A stretch of DNA of 64,000 nucleotides from Alphaproteobacteria bacterium bin52 (GTDB lineage Bacteria > Pseudomonadota > Alphaproteobacteria > Thalassobaculales > Thalassobaculaceae): assembly GCA_002238645.1 (NCBI GenBank), contig MPMT01000010.1:1-64000 (forward strand), written 5' to 3'. A model generated the notes under the pieces. That model searched no databases and had not been told where the DNA came from. It saw only the letters and a program-made list of their open reading frames with translations. This document shows positions 8,220 through 18,322 of this stretch, piece after piece; position 1 is the first letter of the stretch, and every line of letters begins with the position of its first letter. A program made the translations under genes and the position numbers.

Positions 8220-9764
8220 ATGAACGGTGCCGAATCACTCGTCCGCACACTGGTGCGAAGCGGCATAGACACCAGCTTCACCAATCCCGGCACATCGGAG
8301 ATGCACTTTGTCGCCGCGCTTGATCGCATTGGCGGCATGCGGTGCGTCCTCGGCCTGTTCGAGGGGGTGGTGACGGGCATGGCCGACGGCTACGCCCGCA
8401 TGATGGACCGCCCGGCCGCAACCCTGCTCCACCTCGGTCCGGGCTTCGGGAACGGCATCGCCAACCTGCACAATGCCCGCAAGGCGCATTCGGGCATCGT
8501 CAATATTGTGGGTGATCACGCCACCTATCACGTCCGCCACAACGCGCCACTGACTGCCGATATCGAAGGCCTGGCCAGGCCTGTTTCCCACTGGATCCGG
8601 ACGTCACCGTCGGCCCGTGATGTTGCGCGCGACGGTGCACGGGCGGTGCAGGCCGCGCGGACGGGAGCAGGGCGGATCGCCACGCTGATCCTGCCGGCCG
8701 ATACGGCGTGGAACGAGGCCGGGAGCGATGACCCGGCACCCGTGCCGGTCCCCCGGCGGACCGGTGCCGCGGCCGACGCGATCAGGACCGCCGCGGGCGC
8801 GCTCGCATCGGGCGAGAACACCCTCATCCACATGACGGGACGGGCCCTGCGCGAGGACGCGCTCAGGCTGGCCGGACAGATCCGCAGCAAGACCGGATGC
8901 AGGCTCTCCTGCATGACGGCAAATGCGCGATGGCAACGCGGAGCCGGGCGGGCGTATGTCGAACGCATCCAGTATCCGGTCGACGTGGCTCTTCGCCAGT
9001 TGCATGACGTCCGGCACATCATCCTTGTCGGAACCGATGCTCCGGTTGCCTTTTTCGCCTACCCGGACCGTCCGAGCGTGCTGGTACCCGAGGGCTGCCG
9101 GGTGCACCGCCTGGCCGACATCAACCACGACCACCTGGCTGTGCTGCAGTCCCTCGTTGACGAACTCGACGCGCACGACGCGCCCGAGCTCGAGAACCGC
9201 GATCCTCCTGACCTGGCAACCGGCGCCCTGACGACGGAAGCGATCGCACGCGCGCTGGGACACCACATGCCGGAAAACGCGATCCTGGTGGACGAGTCCG
9301 TCACCTCCGGTCGCGGTTTCATGCCCTTTACCCGCAACGCGGCTCCCCACGACTGGCTGGCGCTGACCGGCGGGTCGATCGGCTACGGGCTTCCGTGCGC
9401 CACCGGCGCCGCCCTCGCCTGTCCTGACCGGAAGGTGATCTGCACCGAGGGCGACGGATCGGCGATGTATACGATCCAGGCCCTGTGGACGCAGGCTCGC
9501 GAAGGGTGCGACGTGGTGACAATCCTGTTCAACAATCGCAGCTACGCGATACTGAAGGGCGAACTCGCCAACGTCGGTGCCGGAAACCCCGGGCGCACCG
9601 CCCTCGACATGCTCGACCTCGACCGCCCGGATCTGGACTGGTGCCAGCTCGCCGGTTCCATGGGAGTACCCGCGACCCGGGCGACGACCGCCGAGGAGTT
9701 CAATGGCCAGATGGCACGCGCAGTCGCCGAACCGGGTCCGCGGCTGATCGAGGTTGTCCTGTAG
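8220..9764 (+). CDS. Thiamine-diphosphate enzyme, acetolactate synthase/benzoylformate decarboxylase-like
   Basis: A 514-residue protein with three-domain TPP-enzyme architecture: N-terminal pyrimidine-binding domain with catalytic Glu48 in GLFEGVVTG, a central domain, and the C-terminal pyrophosphate-binding motif starting at TEGDGSAMYTIQ and ending at NNRSYAIL. It belongs to the short group annotated acetolactate synthase large subunit, but no small regulatory subunit is adjacent, so a decarboxylase or carboligase acting on a 2-oxo acid is as likely. ATG at 8220 follows pckA by 56 bp; possible co-transcription. Substrate unknown. Confidence 0.8.
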   Translation: MNGAESLVRTLVRSGIDTSFTNPGTSEMHFVAALDRIGGMRCVLGLFEGVVTGMADGYARMMDRPAATLLHLGPGFGNGIANLHNARKAHSGIVNIVGDHATYHVRHNAPLTADIEGLARPVSHWIRTSPSARDVARDGARAVQAARTGAGRIATLILPADTAWNEAGSDDPAPVPVPRRTGAAADAIRTAAGALASGENTLIHMTGRALREDALRLAGQIRSKTGCRLSCMTANARWQRGAGRAYVERIQYPVDVALRQLHDVRHIILVGTDAPVAFFAYPDRPSVLVPEGCRVHRLADINHDHLAVLQSLVDELDAHDAPELENRDPPDLATGALTTEAIARALGHHMPENAILVDESVTSGRGFMPFTRNAAPHDWLALTGGSIGYGLPCATGAALACPDRKVICTEGDGSAMYTIQALWTQAREGCDVVTILFNNRSYAILKGELANVGAGNPGRTALDMLDLDRPDLDWCQLAGSMGVPATRATTAEEFNGQMARAVAEPGPRLIEVVL

Positions 9765-9857
9765 TGGACGGCCACTGCGAACCGCTTCCATGCGGCAATG
9801 ATGTCCGACCAGCGACGCAGGCGGAAAAGCCGGGATCCGCTGCCCGCGGCAGGCGGC

Positions 9858-10604
9858 TCAATGGCGATAGTCGGGCTCGAGCCGGTCAAGCACCCTGCGC
9901 AAGGCCGTGAAGTGACGATCGGCAATCTTGGGCGCCTCGGCCGCAAACTGCTGGCGTGAAACCGCCCTGATCCGGTCCGACACCCGCCGCAGCGGCCCGC
10001 CCTGCGCTCGCGCCAGAACCTGGAACATTGCGGCGCGCTCGAGGTAGTAGAGGTCGTTGAACGCATCGGCGACCGTCGGACCGGTCACCACGACACCGTG
10101 ACTGGCCATGAACAGGATGGTGCCGTTTCCCAGTTTCCGGGCCAGCCGGTCGCCCTCGTCGGTGGACAGCGCCAGCCCGGTGTAGTCATCGTCGTAGGCA
10201 ATGCGTCCGTCGAACAGCAACGCGTTCTGCTCGGCCATCTCGAGCCTGCCGTCCTCGATCAGGGTGATCGATGTGGCATAGGGCATGTGGGTGTGGAGCA
10301 CGCAGGCCGCATGGGGCGCTCCGACATGAATACGGCTGTGAATGCAGAAAGCGGTATCCTCAACCGTGTTCTCGCCCTCGAGCACGGCGCCCGTCTCATC
10401 GCACAGGACCAGCGAAGACGCGGTGACCTCCGACCAGTGCCAACCGTACGGATTGATCAGGAAGCGGTTGCCGCGTACGACGCCGTCGCTGTCCGGCACC
10501 ACCAGGGAAAAGTGATTGTCCACACCCTCGTGCAGGTTCAGCCTCGCCGCCCAGCGCAACGCACACGCAAGGTCAACCCGCAGGTGTTCGAGATCGGCAT
10601 TCAC
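9858..10604 (-). CDS. Class II aldolase/adducin family protein
   Basis: A 248-residue protein of the fuculose-phosphate-aldolase fold. It has the early VDNHFSLVVP segment and the zinc-binding HxH region in IHSRIHVGAPHAACVLHTHM, with a further histidine in FMASHGVVVTG. Family members cleave sugar phosphates or act as decarboxylases, and many are of unknown substrate. The start is a GTG at 10604. It lies 60 bp downstream of the formyl-CoA transferase-like gene on the same strand, suggesting co-transcription. Confidence 0.85.
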   Translation of the reverse strand: MNADLEHLRVDLACALRWAARLNLHEGVDNHFSLVVPDSDGVVRGNRFLINPYGWHWSEVTASSLVLCDETGAVLEGENTVEDTAFCIHSRIHVGAPHAACVLHTHMPYATSITLIEDGRLEMAEQNALLFDGRIAYDDDYTGLALSTDEGDRLARKLGNGTILFMASHGVVVTGPTVADAFNDLYYLERAAMFQVLARAQGGPLRRVSDRIRAVSRQQFAAEAPKIADRHFTALRRVLDRLEPDYRH

Positions 10605-10664
10605 GGGCCTGAACCTCCCCTTGACCAGAACCGACGGTTCAATCCCTTCGGACGGTCCAACGGG

Positions 10665-11942
10665 CTATTCGGCTGCAACCGCAGTCACGTTGCCCACGGC
10701 CCCCGACGCGACCACGCGGTCGAACTCGGCCCCGGAGTATCCCAGCACCTCGCCCAGGACTTCGGCCGTGTGCTCGCCGAGCAGCGGTGAACGGACAACC
10801 TCGGCCTCGCTGTCAGAAAGCTTGATCGGACAGCCAACCGTCAGGTAGGGGCCACGTTCCGGATGATCCACCTCGACGATGGTACCGGTTTCCCGAAGCG
10901 ACGGTTCCTCCGACAGTTCCTTCATCGACAGGATCGGACCGCACGGAATGTCCAGCGGATTGCACGCATCCATCACCTCGAACTTGGTCCGGGTGCGTGT
11001 CCACTGCTCGATCCGGTCGAAGACCTGCGGGATCTTGTCGAGACGGGCCGCCGGCGTTGCGTACTCCGGATCGTCCTTCCAGCCCGGCTCGCCGATCAGA
11101 TCACAGATCCGGCCCCAGGCGGCCGCCTGGGTAATGAAGTAGACATAGGCATCAGGGTCGGACTCCCAGCCCTTGCACTTGAGAATCCACCCTGGCTGTC
11201 CGCCCCCGGAATCATTGCCGGCGCGCGGCGTTGCCTCACCGAACGGTATGCCCTGGCCAAACTGGCTGTATTCCTTGAGGGGACCGCATTCCAGGCGCTG
11301 CTGATCCCGCAGCTTCACGCGGCACAGGTTGAGGACACCGTCCTGCATCGCGGCAAGGACCTTCTGGCCCCGACCGGTCTTCTCGCGCTGGAACAGCGCG
11401 GACACGATGCCGAGCGCCAGATGCAGACCGGTTCCGCTGTCACCGATCTGGGCTCCGGTCACCATTGGCGGACCATCAAGAAACCCGGTCGTCGACGCGG
11501 CGCCGCCAGTGCACTGGGCCACGTTCTCATAGACCTTGCAGTCCTCGTACGGACCGGGACCGAAGCCCTTGACCGACGCCAGGATCATGCGCGGATTGAT
11601 CTGCTGGATACGCTCCCATCCGAACCCCATCCGGTCGAGTGCACCGGGTGCGAAATTCTCCACCATGACGTCACAGGCGCGAATCAGGCGTTCCAGCACC
11701 TCCTTGCCGGTCTCGTGCTTGGTGTTGATCTCGATCGAGCGCTTGTTGTGGTTCAGCATGGTGAAGTAGAGCGAGTCCGCCCCGGGAACATCGACCAGCT
11801 GCTTGCGGGTGGCGTCCCCGACCCCTGGCCGTTCCACCTTGATGACATCCGCTCCGAGCCATGCCAGCAGCTGAGTGCAGGTCGGACCGGACTGGACGTG
11901 TGTGAAATCCAGGATCCGTACCCTGTCCAGCGCCTTGCCCAT
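10665..11942 (-). CDS. frc: Family III CoA-transferase, formyl-CoA:oxalate CoA-transferase-like
   Basis: A 425-residue class III CoA-transferase. The N-terminal [20 protein letters not shown] block, catalytic Asp168 in [10 protein letters not shown], and the region beginning [15 protein letters not shown] closely follow formyl-CoA transferase of oxalate metabolism (usual length 428, Asp169). The start at 11942 is preceded by GGAGGT at ideal spacing; earlier ATGs in frame are not. The expected partner oxalyl-CoA decarboxylase is not adjacent, but a related 2-hydroxyacyl-CoA lyase-like gene lies at 38.5 kb. Substrate choice within family III cannot be settled by eye. Confidence 0.85.
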   Translation of the reverse strand: MGKALDRVRILDFTHVQSGPTCTQLLAWLGADVIKVERPGVGDATRKQLVDVPGADSLYFTMLNHNKRSIEINTKHETGKEVLERLIRACDVMVENFAPGALDRMGFGWERIQQINPRMILASVKGFGPGPYEDCKVYENVAQCTGGAASTTGFLDGPPMVTGAQIGDSGTGLHLALGIVSALFQREKTGRGQKVLAAMQDGVLNLCRVKLRDQQRLECGPLKEYSQFGQGIPFGEATPRAGNDSGGGQPGWILKCKGWESDPDAYVYFITQAAAWGRICDLIGEPGWKDDPEYATPAARLDKIPQVFDRIEQWTRTRTKFEVMDACNPLDIPCGPILSMKELSEEPSLRETGTIVEVDHPERGPYLTVGCPIKLSDSEAEVVRSPLLGEHTAEVLGEVLGYSGAEFDRVVASGAVGNVTAVAAE

Positions 11943-12123
11943 CGCGACCTCCATCCTGTCTGCCACGCCCACGTACCGTCCCGGGTGCCTGTCTATACAG
12001 ACCGCACCCGGCACTGGCAAACCTCCGCACGACACCGCACCGGCTTCCGCAGAATCAGGCGCCTTGCCACCGCCACACCCGACGGAAACGCTCGCCTCGT
12101 GGCGTCCGGGAACCCCCGTTCGG

Positions 12124-13224
12124 TCAGGCCGCCGCCCGTGCGTGCTGGGCCAGTCGCGGCATGATCTCCTCGGCTAGCATGGTCATCGACCGGCGGCAGA
12201 ACACCGGATCATCCCACTCGTGCGCCATGGCGGTCAGGACACCGAACGGCCCGACGCGATCACGCAGGGCTACCAGCTTGTCCATCACCGTGCCGGGCGA
12301 ACCGAAGGCGACCTGGGATTCGGCAATCTCGCTCCAGGTCACGTTGTCGGGATCGGGGTGATCATCCGGCGCGGCAAACCTTGCGATGCCGCGTGCACGA
12401 ATGGAGCTCTCGAAATAACGGAACCAGAAGGCCATCGGGCCGTCGGGATCCAGCACGTAGTCCCGTGCCTCCTCGTCCGACTGTGCGACGACGATGCTGC
12501 GCGAAACCCGCCAGATCGACGGGTCCGGACGCCGTCCTGCCCGTTCGCACCCCTCGGCATACCGCTCCCAGTGGCTCGCCGTGTAGCGCGGCTGCAGGAA
12601 GGCCGCGCCCGAAATCGGAATCCACCCGTTTTCCCCGGCCATCAGTGCACTTCCGGATCCCGGAGACATGATTGAAATCGCGATCGGGGGATGTGGTTTC
12701 TGGTACGGCCTGATGAAGTGACCGACGCCGAACTCCGAGCGGTCCATGTCCTGTATCCGCACCGCCCACTGTTCTCCCGCACGGTCATACGGCGGTTCCT
12801 GCTGCCATATGGCCAGGATGTGCTCGATCGACTCGCGGACCAGGGCGCCGCGATCGGTGTCGCCGCCGACCTCGAAGAGCTCGACGTCGGAGGACAGGCT
12901 CCCGGTTCCGATCCCCATCAGGAACCGTCCGCGGGAGAGATGGTCGAACAGCGCGGCCTGCCCCGCGACCTGGGCCGGATGTTGATTGGGCAGGCAGAAC
13001 ACCCCGGTCCCGAGCTTGATGGTGCGGGTCTCGTTGAGCAGGGTCGCGAGGAATACGAGCGGTGCCGTGATCGGCTCGACCGTTGCACTGGCATGCTCGC
13101 CGATCCAGCACTCCTCGAACCCCAGCCTGTCCGCCAGGATGATGGTCTCGCGATCTTCTTCGAGAACCTGAGTCAGGTCCCTGGCCGGATCGTGCACCGG
13201 CTGCATGAATAGTCCCAGACGCAT
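12124..13224 (-). CDS. Luciferase-like (LLM) flavin-dependent oxidoreductase
   Basis: A 366-residue bacterial-luciferase-fold protein. The opening [13 protein letters not shown], the EECWIGEHA strand, [12 protein letters not shown] and [12 protein letters not shown] are typical of FMN/F420-dependent monooxygenases and reductases. ATG at 13224 is preceded by GAGGGAGAGG. The C-terminal part ([14 protein letters not shown]) is the usual substrate-end helix. Substrate is not predictable. It sits 181 bp downstream of the formyl-CoA transferase gene's 5' side on the same strand. Confidence 0.85.
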   Translation of the reverse strand: MRLGLFMQPVHDPARDLTQVLEEDRETIILADRLGFEECWIGEHASATVEPITAPLVFLATLLNETRTIKLGTGVFCLPNQHPAQVAGQAALFDHLSRGRFLMGIGTGSLSSDVELFEVGGDTDRGALVRESIEHILAIWQQEPPYDRAGEQWAVRIQDMDRSEFGVGHFIRPYQKPHPPIAISIMSPGSGSALMAGENGWIPISGAAFLQPRYTASHWERYAEGCERAGRRPDPSIWRVSRSIVVAQSDEEARDYVLDPDGPMAFWFRYFESSIRARGIARFAAPDDHPDPDNVTWSEIAESQVAFGSPGTVMDKLVALRDRVGPFGVLTAMAHEWDDPVFCRRSMTMLAEEIMPRLAQHARAAA

Positions 13225-13598
13225 CGTCCTCTCCCTCGCGACATGGCCACACCGACCGGATAGTAGCGTATCACCCCGCCCGCTTCCACGCCGGTCGGTC
13301 GGAAGGCGCGCGTGTTGTGGTGAGCCCGGCGTGCGGACCGGATCAGGACAGCATCGGTCTGCCGCCACAAAACGCATTTCACCGGGTCGTCGGCCGCCTG
13401 ACACCGGTCGTGTTCCGTCCCCAGGGCAGGGCCCTGTGAAAACAGGCGACGCAGACTGATCTGCCGTTCGTCACGCTGGAGAAATCGGACAGGGACTACT
13501 CTTTCGCGACACTGTGTGCCGACAACCCGGTCTCTCCGGCCCTGTTTCACCGGGAATCCCGGAACTCCGCGTCACCGGATGTCCCGCAATCCGGTCCG
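13225..13598. other. Intergenic region upstream of the LLM gene
   Basis: About 370 bases between two minus-strand genes. The frames crossing it are shadows with no domain similarity. It presumably carries the promoter of the LLM gene, but no clear promoter, operator or terminator hairpin with a T run was seen. Confidence 0.4.
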
Positions 13599-14477
13599 TC
13601 AGCCGGTTGGTGGCACCACACGAAGCAGGAAACGGATCACCGACTGCGCGAACAGGTCGTTCCTGTCGCCGGCCACCATGTGCGCCGCGTTCCCCACACG
13701 GGCGTACTCGGCATGCGGCACCTGTTCGAGGAAGGCGCGGGCACCCTCCTCGCTCAGCACGTCCGACATACCGCCACGGACCAGCAGCACCGGCAGGTCC
13801 AGGCTGTCGGCCGCGTCCGAGAGGCGCTGCCGGTACCCGGGGTCACCGACCTGGGACAGGCGGCGCGCCGGGTCCCAGTGCCAGACGTACTTTCCGTTCG
13901 CGGCCAGCCTGACGTTCTTCGCCAGTCCGTCGAGGGTGCGCGGGCGCTTGCGGTGCGGCTGGTATTGCGCGATCGCCTCGGCAACCTCCTTCAGACTGTC
14001 GAACCCTTCCGGCTTCTGGTCCATGAAGTGCCGAATCCTGGCGCGTCCGTCCGCCTCGATCCGGGGCGCAATGTCGACCATGACCAGGGCCCGTGCCTCG
14101 ACCCGCCGCTCGCCGACAGCAACCAGGGCGGTGGCACCTCCCATGGACGCTCCCACCAGTACCGGGGGGAAGGTCTCCAGTTCACCGATCACGCAGCCAA
14201 GATCGGCAACCATCCGGTCGACGCCGTAGCCGTCCCTTCCCGCCCAGTCGGAATCACCGTGGCCGCGCGCGTCGAAGGCGATCGCGTGGTACCCCGCAGC
14301 TCCCAGCCGCTGACCGGCGCCCCGCCAGGAGTGCCGGGTCTGGCCGCCGCCGTGCATCAGGATCACCGGCGGGCCGTCCGGATTTCCCCAGCTGTCGGCT
14401 GCAAGACGAATTCCCCCGTGACCCGTCCACACGTGCCGGGGTTCCGGGGTTCCGGGCAACCGTTCGCCTGCGCTCAT
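13599..14477 (-). CDS. Alpha/beta hydrolase
   Basis: A 292-residue alpha/beta-hydrolase-fold protein. The oxyanion-hole region is VILMHGGGQTRHSW, the nucleophile elbow is LVGASMGGAT (Ser), the acid follows in LVRGGMSDVLS, and the catalytic His is in VGNAAHMVAGD. These mark a serine hydrolase of the epoxide hydrolase/haloperoxidase/esterase group. ATG at 14477 has a GGAG/AAGGA site upstream. It is divergent from the enolase-superfamily gene. Substrate unknown. Confidence 0.88.
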   Translation of the reverse strand: MSAGERLPGTPEPRHVWTGHGGIRLAADSWGNPDGPPVILMHGGGQTRHSWRGAGQRLGAAGYHAIAFDARGHGDSDWAGRDGYGVDRMVADLGCVIGELETFPPVLVGASMGGATALVAVGERRVEARALVMVDIAPRIEADGRARIRHFMDQKPEGFDSLKEVAEAIAQYQPHRKRPRTLDGLAKNVRLAANGKYVWHWDPARRLSQVGDPGYRQRLSDAADSLDLPVLLVRGGMSDVLSEEGARAFLEQVPHAEYARVGNAAHMVAGDRNDLFAQSVIRFLLRVVPPTG

Positions 14478-14669
14478 TGCGGTTCCTTCTCCGGTCAGGA
14501 TCGAGCGCGCGAAGCTTGCCGCGAGTCCCCGCCACGTCAAGGGGCGTGACGCCACCCCGGACACTGGTTCATGATCCATCCAGGCGGCGCGGTGCGGAGC
14601 ACCGGGATGTCGATCGGACAGAACGAGGGGGGGCCGCCGGGCAGGCACCCGGTTTCAGGGGCGCAGACA

Positions 14670-15779
14670 ATGATCATCGACAGTATCGAAGCCGTGCCGC
14701 TACGCATCCCGCTTTCGCGGGACTTCGGCGGCAGTGTCTACACAGTGACGTCCCGGTGCACGGTGGTCACGCGGCTTCAGGTTCGCGATGGTCCGCTGGC
14801 CGAGATCTACAACGGTGACAATCGCAGTCACGGGGTCGGGATCGCAAGCCTGATCAACGACCGGCTTGCACCCCTGGTGACGGGCGGTGACGTGCGCGAC
14901 TGGCAACGCCACGCCGCGCGCCTCGAAGCGGAGATACCCGGTGCCGCCATGTCTCCCGAACTGATGATGCAGGCCATCGCCTGCGTCGACTGCGCCATCT
15001 GGGATGCAGCCGCACGTTGCTACGAGACCAGCGTGTCACGGCTGCTCGGCGGTTACCGCCGGGAAATGCCGATCATTTCGATCGGCGGATACTACCAGGA
15101 CGGCAAGACCGCGTCCGACCTCGCCCGGGAAATGCGTCTCCTGCGTGACCGCGGCATGGCTGGCTGCAAGGTGAAGGTCGGCGGGATGTCGCCTCAGGAG
15201 GATGCAGAGCGGGTAAGGGCGGCACGTGACGGCGCAGGACCCGACTTCATGCTCGCGGTCGACGCCAACCGAGGGTGGTCGTGGCGTGACGCCGCGCGGT
15301 TTGCCGGTCTCGTGGAGCATCTCGACATCGCCTGGTTCGAGGAACCCTGTCACTGGTTCGACGACATCGACGGCATGCGTGAACTGCGCGGACGGACCTC
15401 GATACCGATCAATGCCGGCCAGAGCGAAATCACCGGCCAGGCGATGCGCCGGCTGATCAACTCCGGCGCCGTCGACATGGTCAACAATGACGCTTCGGAG
15501 TCCGGCGGGGTGTCAGGCTGGTTGCGTGTCGCCGGACTGGCAAGACTTGCCGGTCTGACGATGACCCACCACGAGGAGCCACAGATCGCGCTCCACCTGC
15601 TGGCGGCACATCCTCACGGGTACTGCGTCGAGTGCTTTGCAGACCCGGAACGCGACCCGCTGTGGAACGGGATGCTCAGCACCGGACCGGAAATCGGCGA
15701 CGGGGTCATCCGGCTTGTCGGTGAGGCCGGTTTTGGGGTGACGATCGATCCCGATGCGGTTACACGCTACAGAATATGA
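14670..15779 (+). CDS. Mandelate racemase/muconate-lactonizing (enolase superfamily) enzyme
   Basis: A 369-residue enolase-superfamily protein with an N-terminal capping domain and C-terminal barrel. Catalytic features: Lys167 and Lys169 in KVKVG, metal ligands Asp198 (VDANRGW), Glu224 or Glu225 (WFEEPCHW) and Glu253 (NAGQSE), and His300 in MTHHEEPQ. The pattern fits the mandelate racemase-like subgroup (acid-sugar dehydratase or racemase) more than muconate cycloisomerase, but the substrate is not determined. ATG at 14670 gives the usual MIIDSIEAVPLRIPL opening. Confidence 0.88.
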   Translation: MIIDSIEAVPLRIPLSRDFGGSVYTVTSRCTVVTRLQVRDGPLAEIYNGDNRSHGVGIASLINDRLAPLVTGGDVRDWQRHAARLEAEIPGAAMSPELMMQAIACVDCAIWDAAARCYETSVSRLLGGYRREMPIISIGGYYQDGKTASDLAREMRLLRDRGMAGCKVKVGGMSPQEDAERVRAARDGAGPDFMLAVDANRGWSWRDAARFAGLVEHLDIAWFEEPCHWFDDIDGMRELRGRTSIPINAGQSEITGQAMRRLINSGAVDMVNNDASESGGVSGWLRVAGLARLAGLTMTHHEEPQIALHLLAAHPHGYCVECFADPERDPLWNGMLSTGPEIGDGVIRLVGEAGFGVTIDPDAVTRYRI

Positions 15780-15816
15780 ACGGGGACACCTGGCGCGGGG
15801 TGATGGTGGACAGGCA

Positions 15817-16554
15817 ATGAGCATCTGGGGAAAGGTCATTGGCGGGGCGGCGGGGCTCGCACTCGGCGGGCCGATCGGCGCACTGCTGGGCGCCGTTGCC
15901 GGCCATGCCGTCGACCGGATGACCACGTCGCAGCCGGATGTCCCCGACGAGGAGGCATCGACCCACAAGGTCGCGTTCACCATCGGGGTGATCGTGCTGT
16001 CGGCAAAGATGGCCAAGGCCGATGGTGTCGTCACCCACGACGAGGTCAGGGCGTTCCGCGAGGCCTTCCACGTACCGGAAAGCGAGGCAGGCAACGTCGC
16101 CAAGGTCTGGAATCAGGCGCGTCGCGACGTCAGCGGGTTCGAAACCTACGCCAGGCAGATCGCGCGGCTGTTCAGCGCCGGCTCGCCGGTACTCGGGGAA
16201 CTGCTCGTCAGCCTGCTGCACATCGCCAAGGCCGACGGGATCGTCCACGAGAACGAGCTTGCCTACCTGAAGCGCATCGCCGAGATCTTCGGCTTCGACC
16301 CCGACGCGTTCCAGAAGCTGCTCGCCATGCACGACGCTGCCCCCGACGAGGATCCCTACCAGGTGCTTGGAGTCACGACTCGCACCTCCGATGACGAGAT
16401 CAAGGCCACCTACCGGCGCCTGATCCGCGAGCACCACCCCGACCGCCTGGTCGCGCAGGGCCTGCCGGAGGAATTTGTCCGCCAGGCAAACGACAGGATG
16501 GCGGCGATCAACGCAGCCTACGACAGGATCACGCGGAGTCGTTCCCTGGCGTGA
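15817..16554 (+). CDS. TerB-like and DnaJ domain protein (DjlA-like)
   Basis: A 245-residue co-chaperone-type protein. The N terminus (about residues 3-30) is a glycine-rich hydrophobic zipper that may insert in or contact the membrane, then a helical TerB-like domain (SAKMAKADGVVTHDEV, HIAKADGIVHENEL, two similar metal-binding-like motifs), then a C-terminal J domain with the HPD tripeptide at 207-209. The architecture matches DjlA, which stimulates DnaK. It starts 37 bp after the enolase-superfamily gene. Its specific role here is unknown. Confidence 0.88.
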   Translation: MSIWGKVIGGAAGLALGGPIGALLGAVAGHAVDRMTTSQPDVPDEEASTHKVAFTIGVIVLSAKMAKADGVVTHDEVRAFREAFHVPESEAGNVAKVWNQARRDVSGFETYARQIARLFSAGSPVLGELLVSLLHIAKADGIVHENELAYLKRIAEIFGFDPDAFQKLLAMHDAAPDEDPYQVLGVTTRTSDDEIKATYRRLIREHHPDRLVAQGLPEEFVRQANDRMAAINAAYDRITRSRSLA

Positions 16555-16734
16555 CGGTTCCGGGCCGTTCGCTGCGGGTGTGGCCGTCCCGCAGGAGCGC
16601 CCAGCCGCCACCTGCCCCGGTCCCGGAGTGACCGGAACGATGCCCGGGCCGGCAGGGGGAGCGACGCCGGGATCCTCCGCGGCCGGACCCCGTACCCGCA
16701 TGCCCGGACAGTCTTGCCACGCGTCTTGACGACC

Positions 16735-16755
16735 GATCATGAACAAATCATGATC
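16735..16755. promoter_or_regulatory. Perfect palindrome upstream of imuB, candidate operator
   Basis: The arms GATCATGA (16735-16742) and TCATGATC (16748-16755) are exact reverse complements separated by five bases. The element lies 33 bp before the preferred imuB start in an otherwise intergenic stretch. It does not match the alphaproteobacterial LexA half-site pattern (GTTC repeated with a 7-base gap). That it is a repressor site is inferred from symmetry and position only. Confidence 0.45.
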
Positions 16756-16787
16756 ACAAAATGAACAATGATTGCCGGGTTTCATGC

Positions 16788-18320
16788 ATGACATCGCTGC
16801 CGGCCGTGCCCCGGCGGATCCTGTATCTCTGGCTGCCGGGCCTGGCGCTCGAGCGGCTCGACACTGCATTCGGTGCCGGCCCGACAGTCATCGTGCATGG
16901 CGCGAGCGGCCGCCGCGAGGTCATCGCTGCCTGTCCCCTGGCACTGGCAGCCGGTATCACCCCGGGTCGGTCGGCCGCGGACGCCCGTGCCCTTGTACCG
17001 GGCCTGCACATGCTTCCGGCGGACCCGGATGGCCAGCGGGCAACACTCGAGACCCTCGCCGACTGGTGCGGCCGCTATTCTCCGACGGTGTCCACCGACC
17101 CGCCGGCGCAGATCCGCGGTGACGGCGGGATGTGGCTCGACGTGACCGGTTGCGCACACCTGTCCGGCGGCGAGACGGCATTGTGCCGCGATATCCATGC
17201 CCGGCTGACCGGGCTCGGCTGGACCGCCCGGATCGCTCTTGCCGACACCCCCGGTGCAGCCTGGGCAGTTGCCCGGTTCTCGAGCCCCGACCTGGTGGTG
17301 GTGCTCCCGGGCGCCCAGCGGGCCGCGATCAGCCCGTTGCCGGTCGCGGCACTGCGCCTGCCGGCAGAAACCGCCGAGGCCCTCGGAAAGGTCGGAATGC
17401 GCCGCATCGGAACCCTGTTCGAGGTTCCCCGTGCATCGATTGCCCCGCGTTTCGGCAGGGAGGTGACGCTCCGGATCGACCAGGCCCTGGGCACGGCGCC
17501 GGATCCGCTGCCGCATCGCCCCTTTGCCGTGCCGCACCGGGTGGGGATGTCCGTGCCGGAACCGGTGGGCACCCGCGATGCTCTCGAGCACCTGGCCCGG
17601 AACCTGCTGCAGCGGCTGATCGCACGCATGGCACGCGCAAGTCTCGGGATCCGCCGGCTCGAACTGGTCTTTCGCCGGGTGGACGGATCGGCACAGTGCC
17701 TTGCGGTCGGCACCAGTCGGTGCTCACGCGACGTCGCCGCCCTCTGGCGGCTGTTCGCGCAGCACCTCGATACGGTCGATCCCGGCTTCGGCATCGAGGC
17801 CGCATTCCTCGATGCCGTCATCGTCGAACCGTTCCTGGCAGAAACCCCGGACTTCTCCGGCAGGGGCGATGGTGTCGGACTGGCCGACCTGCGCGACCGG
17901 ATCACCAACCGTCTCGGCACTGCAGCGGTCACGCGGGCAGTCCCGCAATCAAGCCACCTGCCGGAACTGGCGGAAGTCCGGACCCGGGCCTGCCGGTCCG
18001 GCTGGCCGGCCGACGCGCCGGGGCCCCGCCGCGACCGGCCGCTGCACCTGCTGCATCCGCCGGAACCGGTGACGGCGGTCGCGCTTGTCCCCGACCATCC
18101 ACCGGTCCGGTTTCGCTGGCGCGGGACCGATATCCGCGTCGTCTGCGCAACCGGACCGGAACGACTGGCACCGGAATGGTGGCGGGAAACCCGGCGGATC
18201 CGGACCCGCGACTACTTCCGGGTCGAAGACGGGGACGGCCGGCGCTACTGGCTGTTCCGCGAAGGTCTTGCCGAGCGCGGTGAAACACCAGCCTGGCACC
18301 TGCATGGCCTGTTTGCCTGA
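16788..18320 (+). CDS. imuB: ImuB, Y-family polymerase-like mutasome protein
   Basis: A ~510-residue Y-family-like protein. The opening RRILYLWLPGLALERL replaces the metal-binding aspartate segment of active Y polymerases, and GGMWLDVTGCAHLSGGE stands where the catalytic DE pair would be, so it is predicted to be catalytically inactive, as in known ImuB. ImuB joins the beta clamp and DnaE2 in damage-induced translesion synthesis. The start is uncertain: ATG at 16788 (preferred, just before the conserved block) or 16761. dnaE2 follows after 2 bp. No imuA is found upstream; the preceding gene is the DnaJ protein. Confidence 0.9.
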   Translation: MTSLPAVPRRILYLWLPGLALERLDTAFGAGPTVIVHGASGRREVIAACPLALAAGITPGRSAADARALVPGLHMLPADPDGQRATLETLADWCGRYSPTVSTDPPAQIRGDGGMWLDVTGCAHLSGGETALCRDIHARLTGLGWTARIALADTPGAAWAVARFSSPDLVVVLPGAQRAAISPLPVAALRLPAETAEALGKVGMRRIGTLFEVPRASIAPRFGREVTLRIDQALGTAPDPLPHRPFAVPHRVGMSVPEPVGTRDALEHLARNLLQRLIARMARASLGIRRLELVFRRVDGSAQCLAVGTSRCSRDVAALWRLFAQHLDTVDPGFGIEAAFLDAVIVEPFLAETPDFSGRGDGVGLADLRDRITNRLGTAAVTRAVPQSSHLPELAEVRTRACRSGWPADAPGPRRDRPLHLLHPPEPVTAVALVPDHPPVRFRWRGTDIRVVCATGPERLAPEWWRETRRIRTRDYFRVEDGDGRRYWLFREGLAERGETPAWHLHGLFA

Positions 18321-18322
18321 TC

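Noticed and set aside
16557-16570. GTTC-like direct repeat as a LexA box for imuB
   Set aside because: The spacer is 6, not 7, bases and it lies over 200 bp upstream, at the end of the DnaJ gene.
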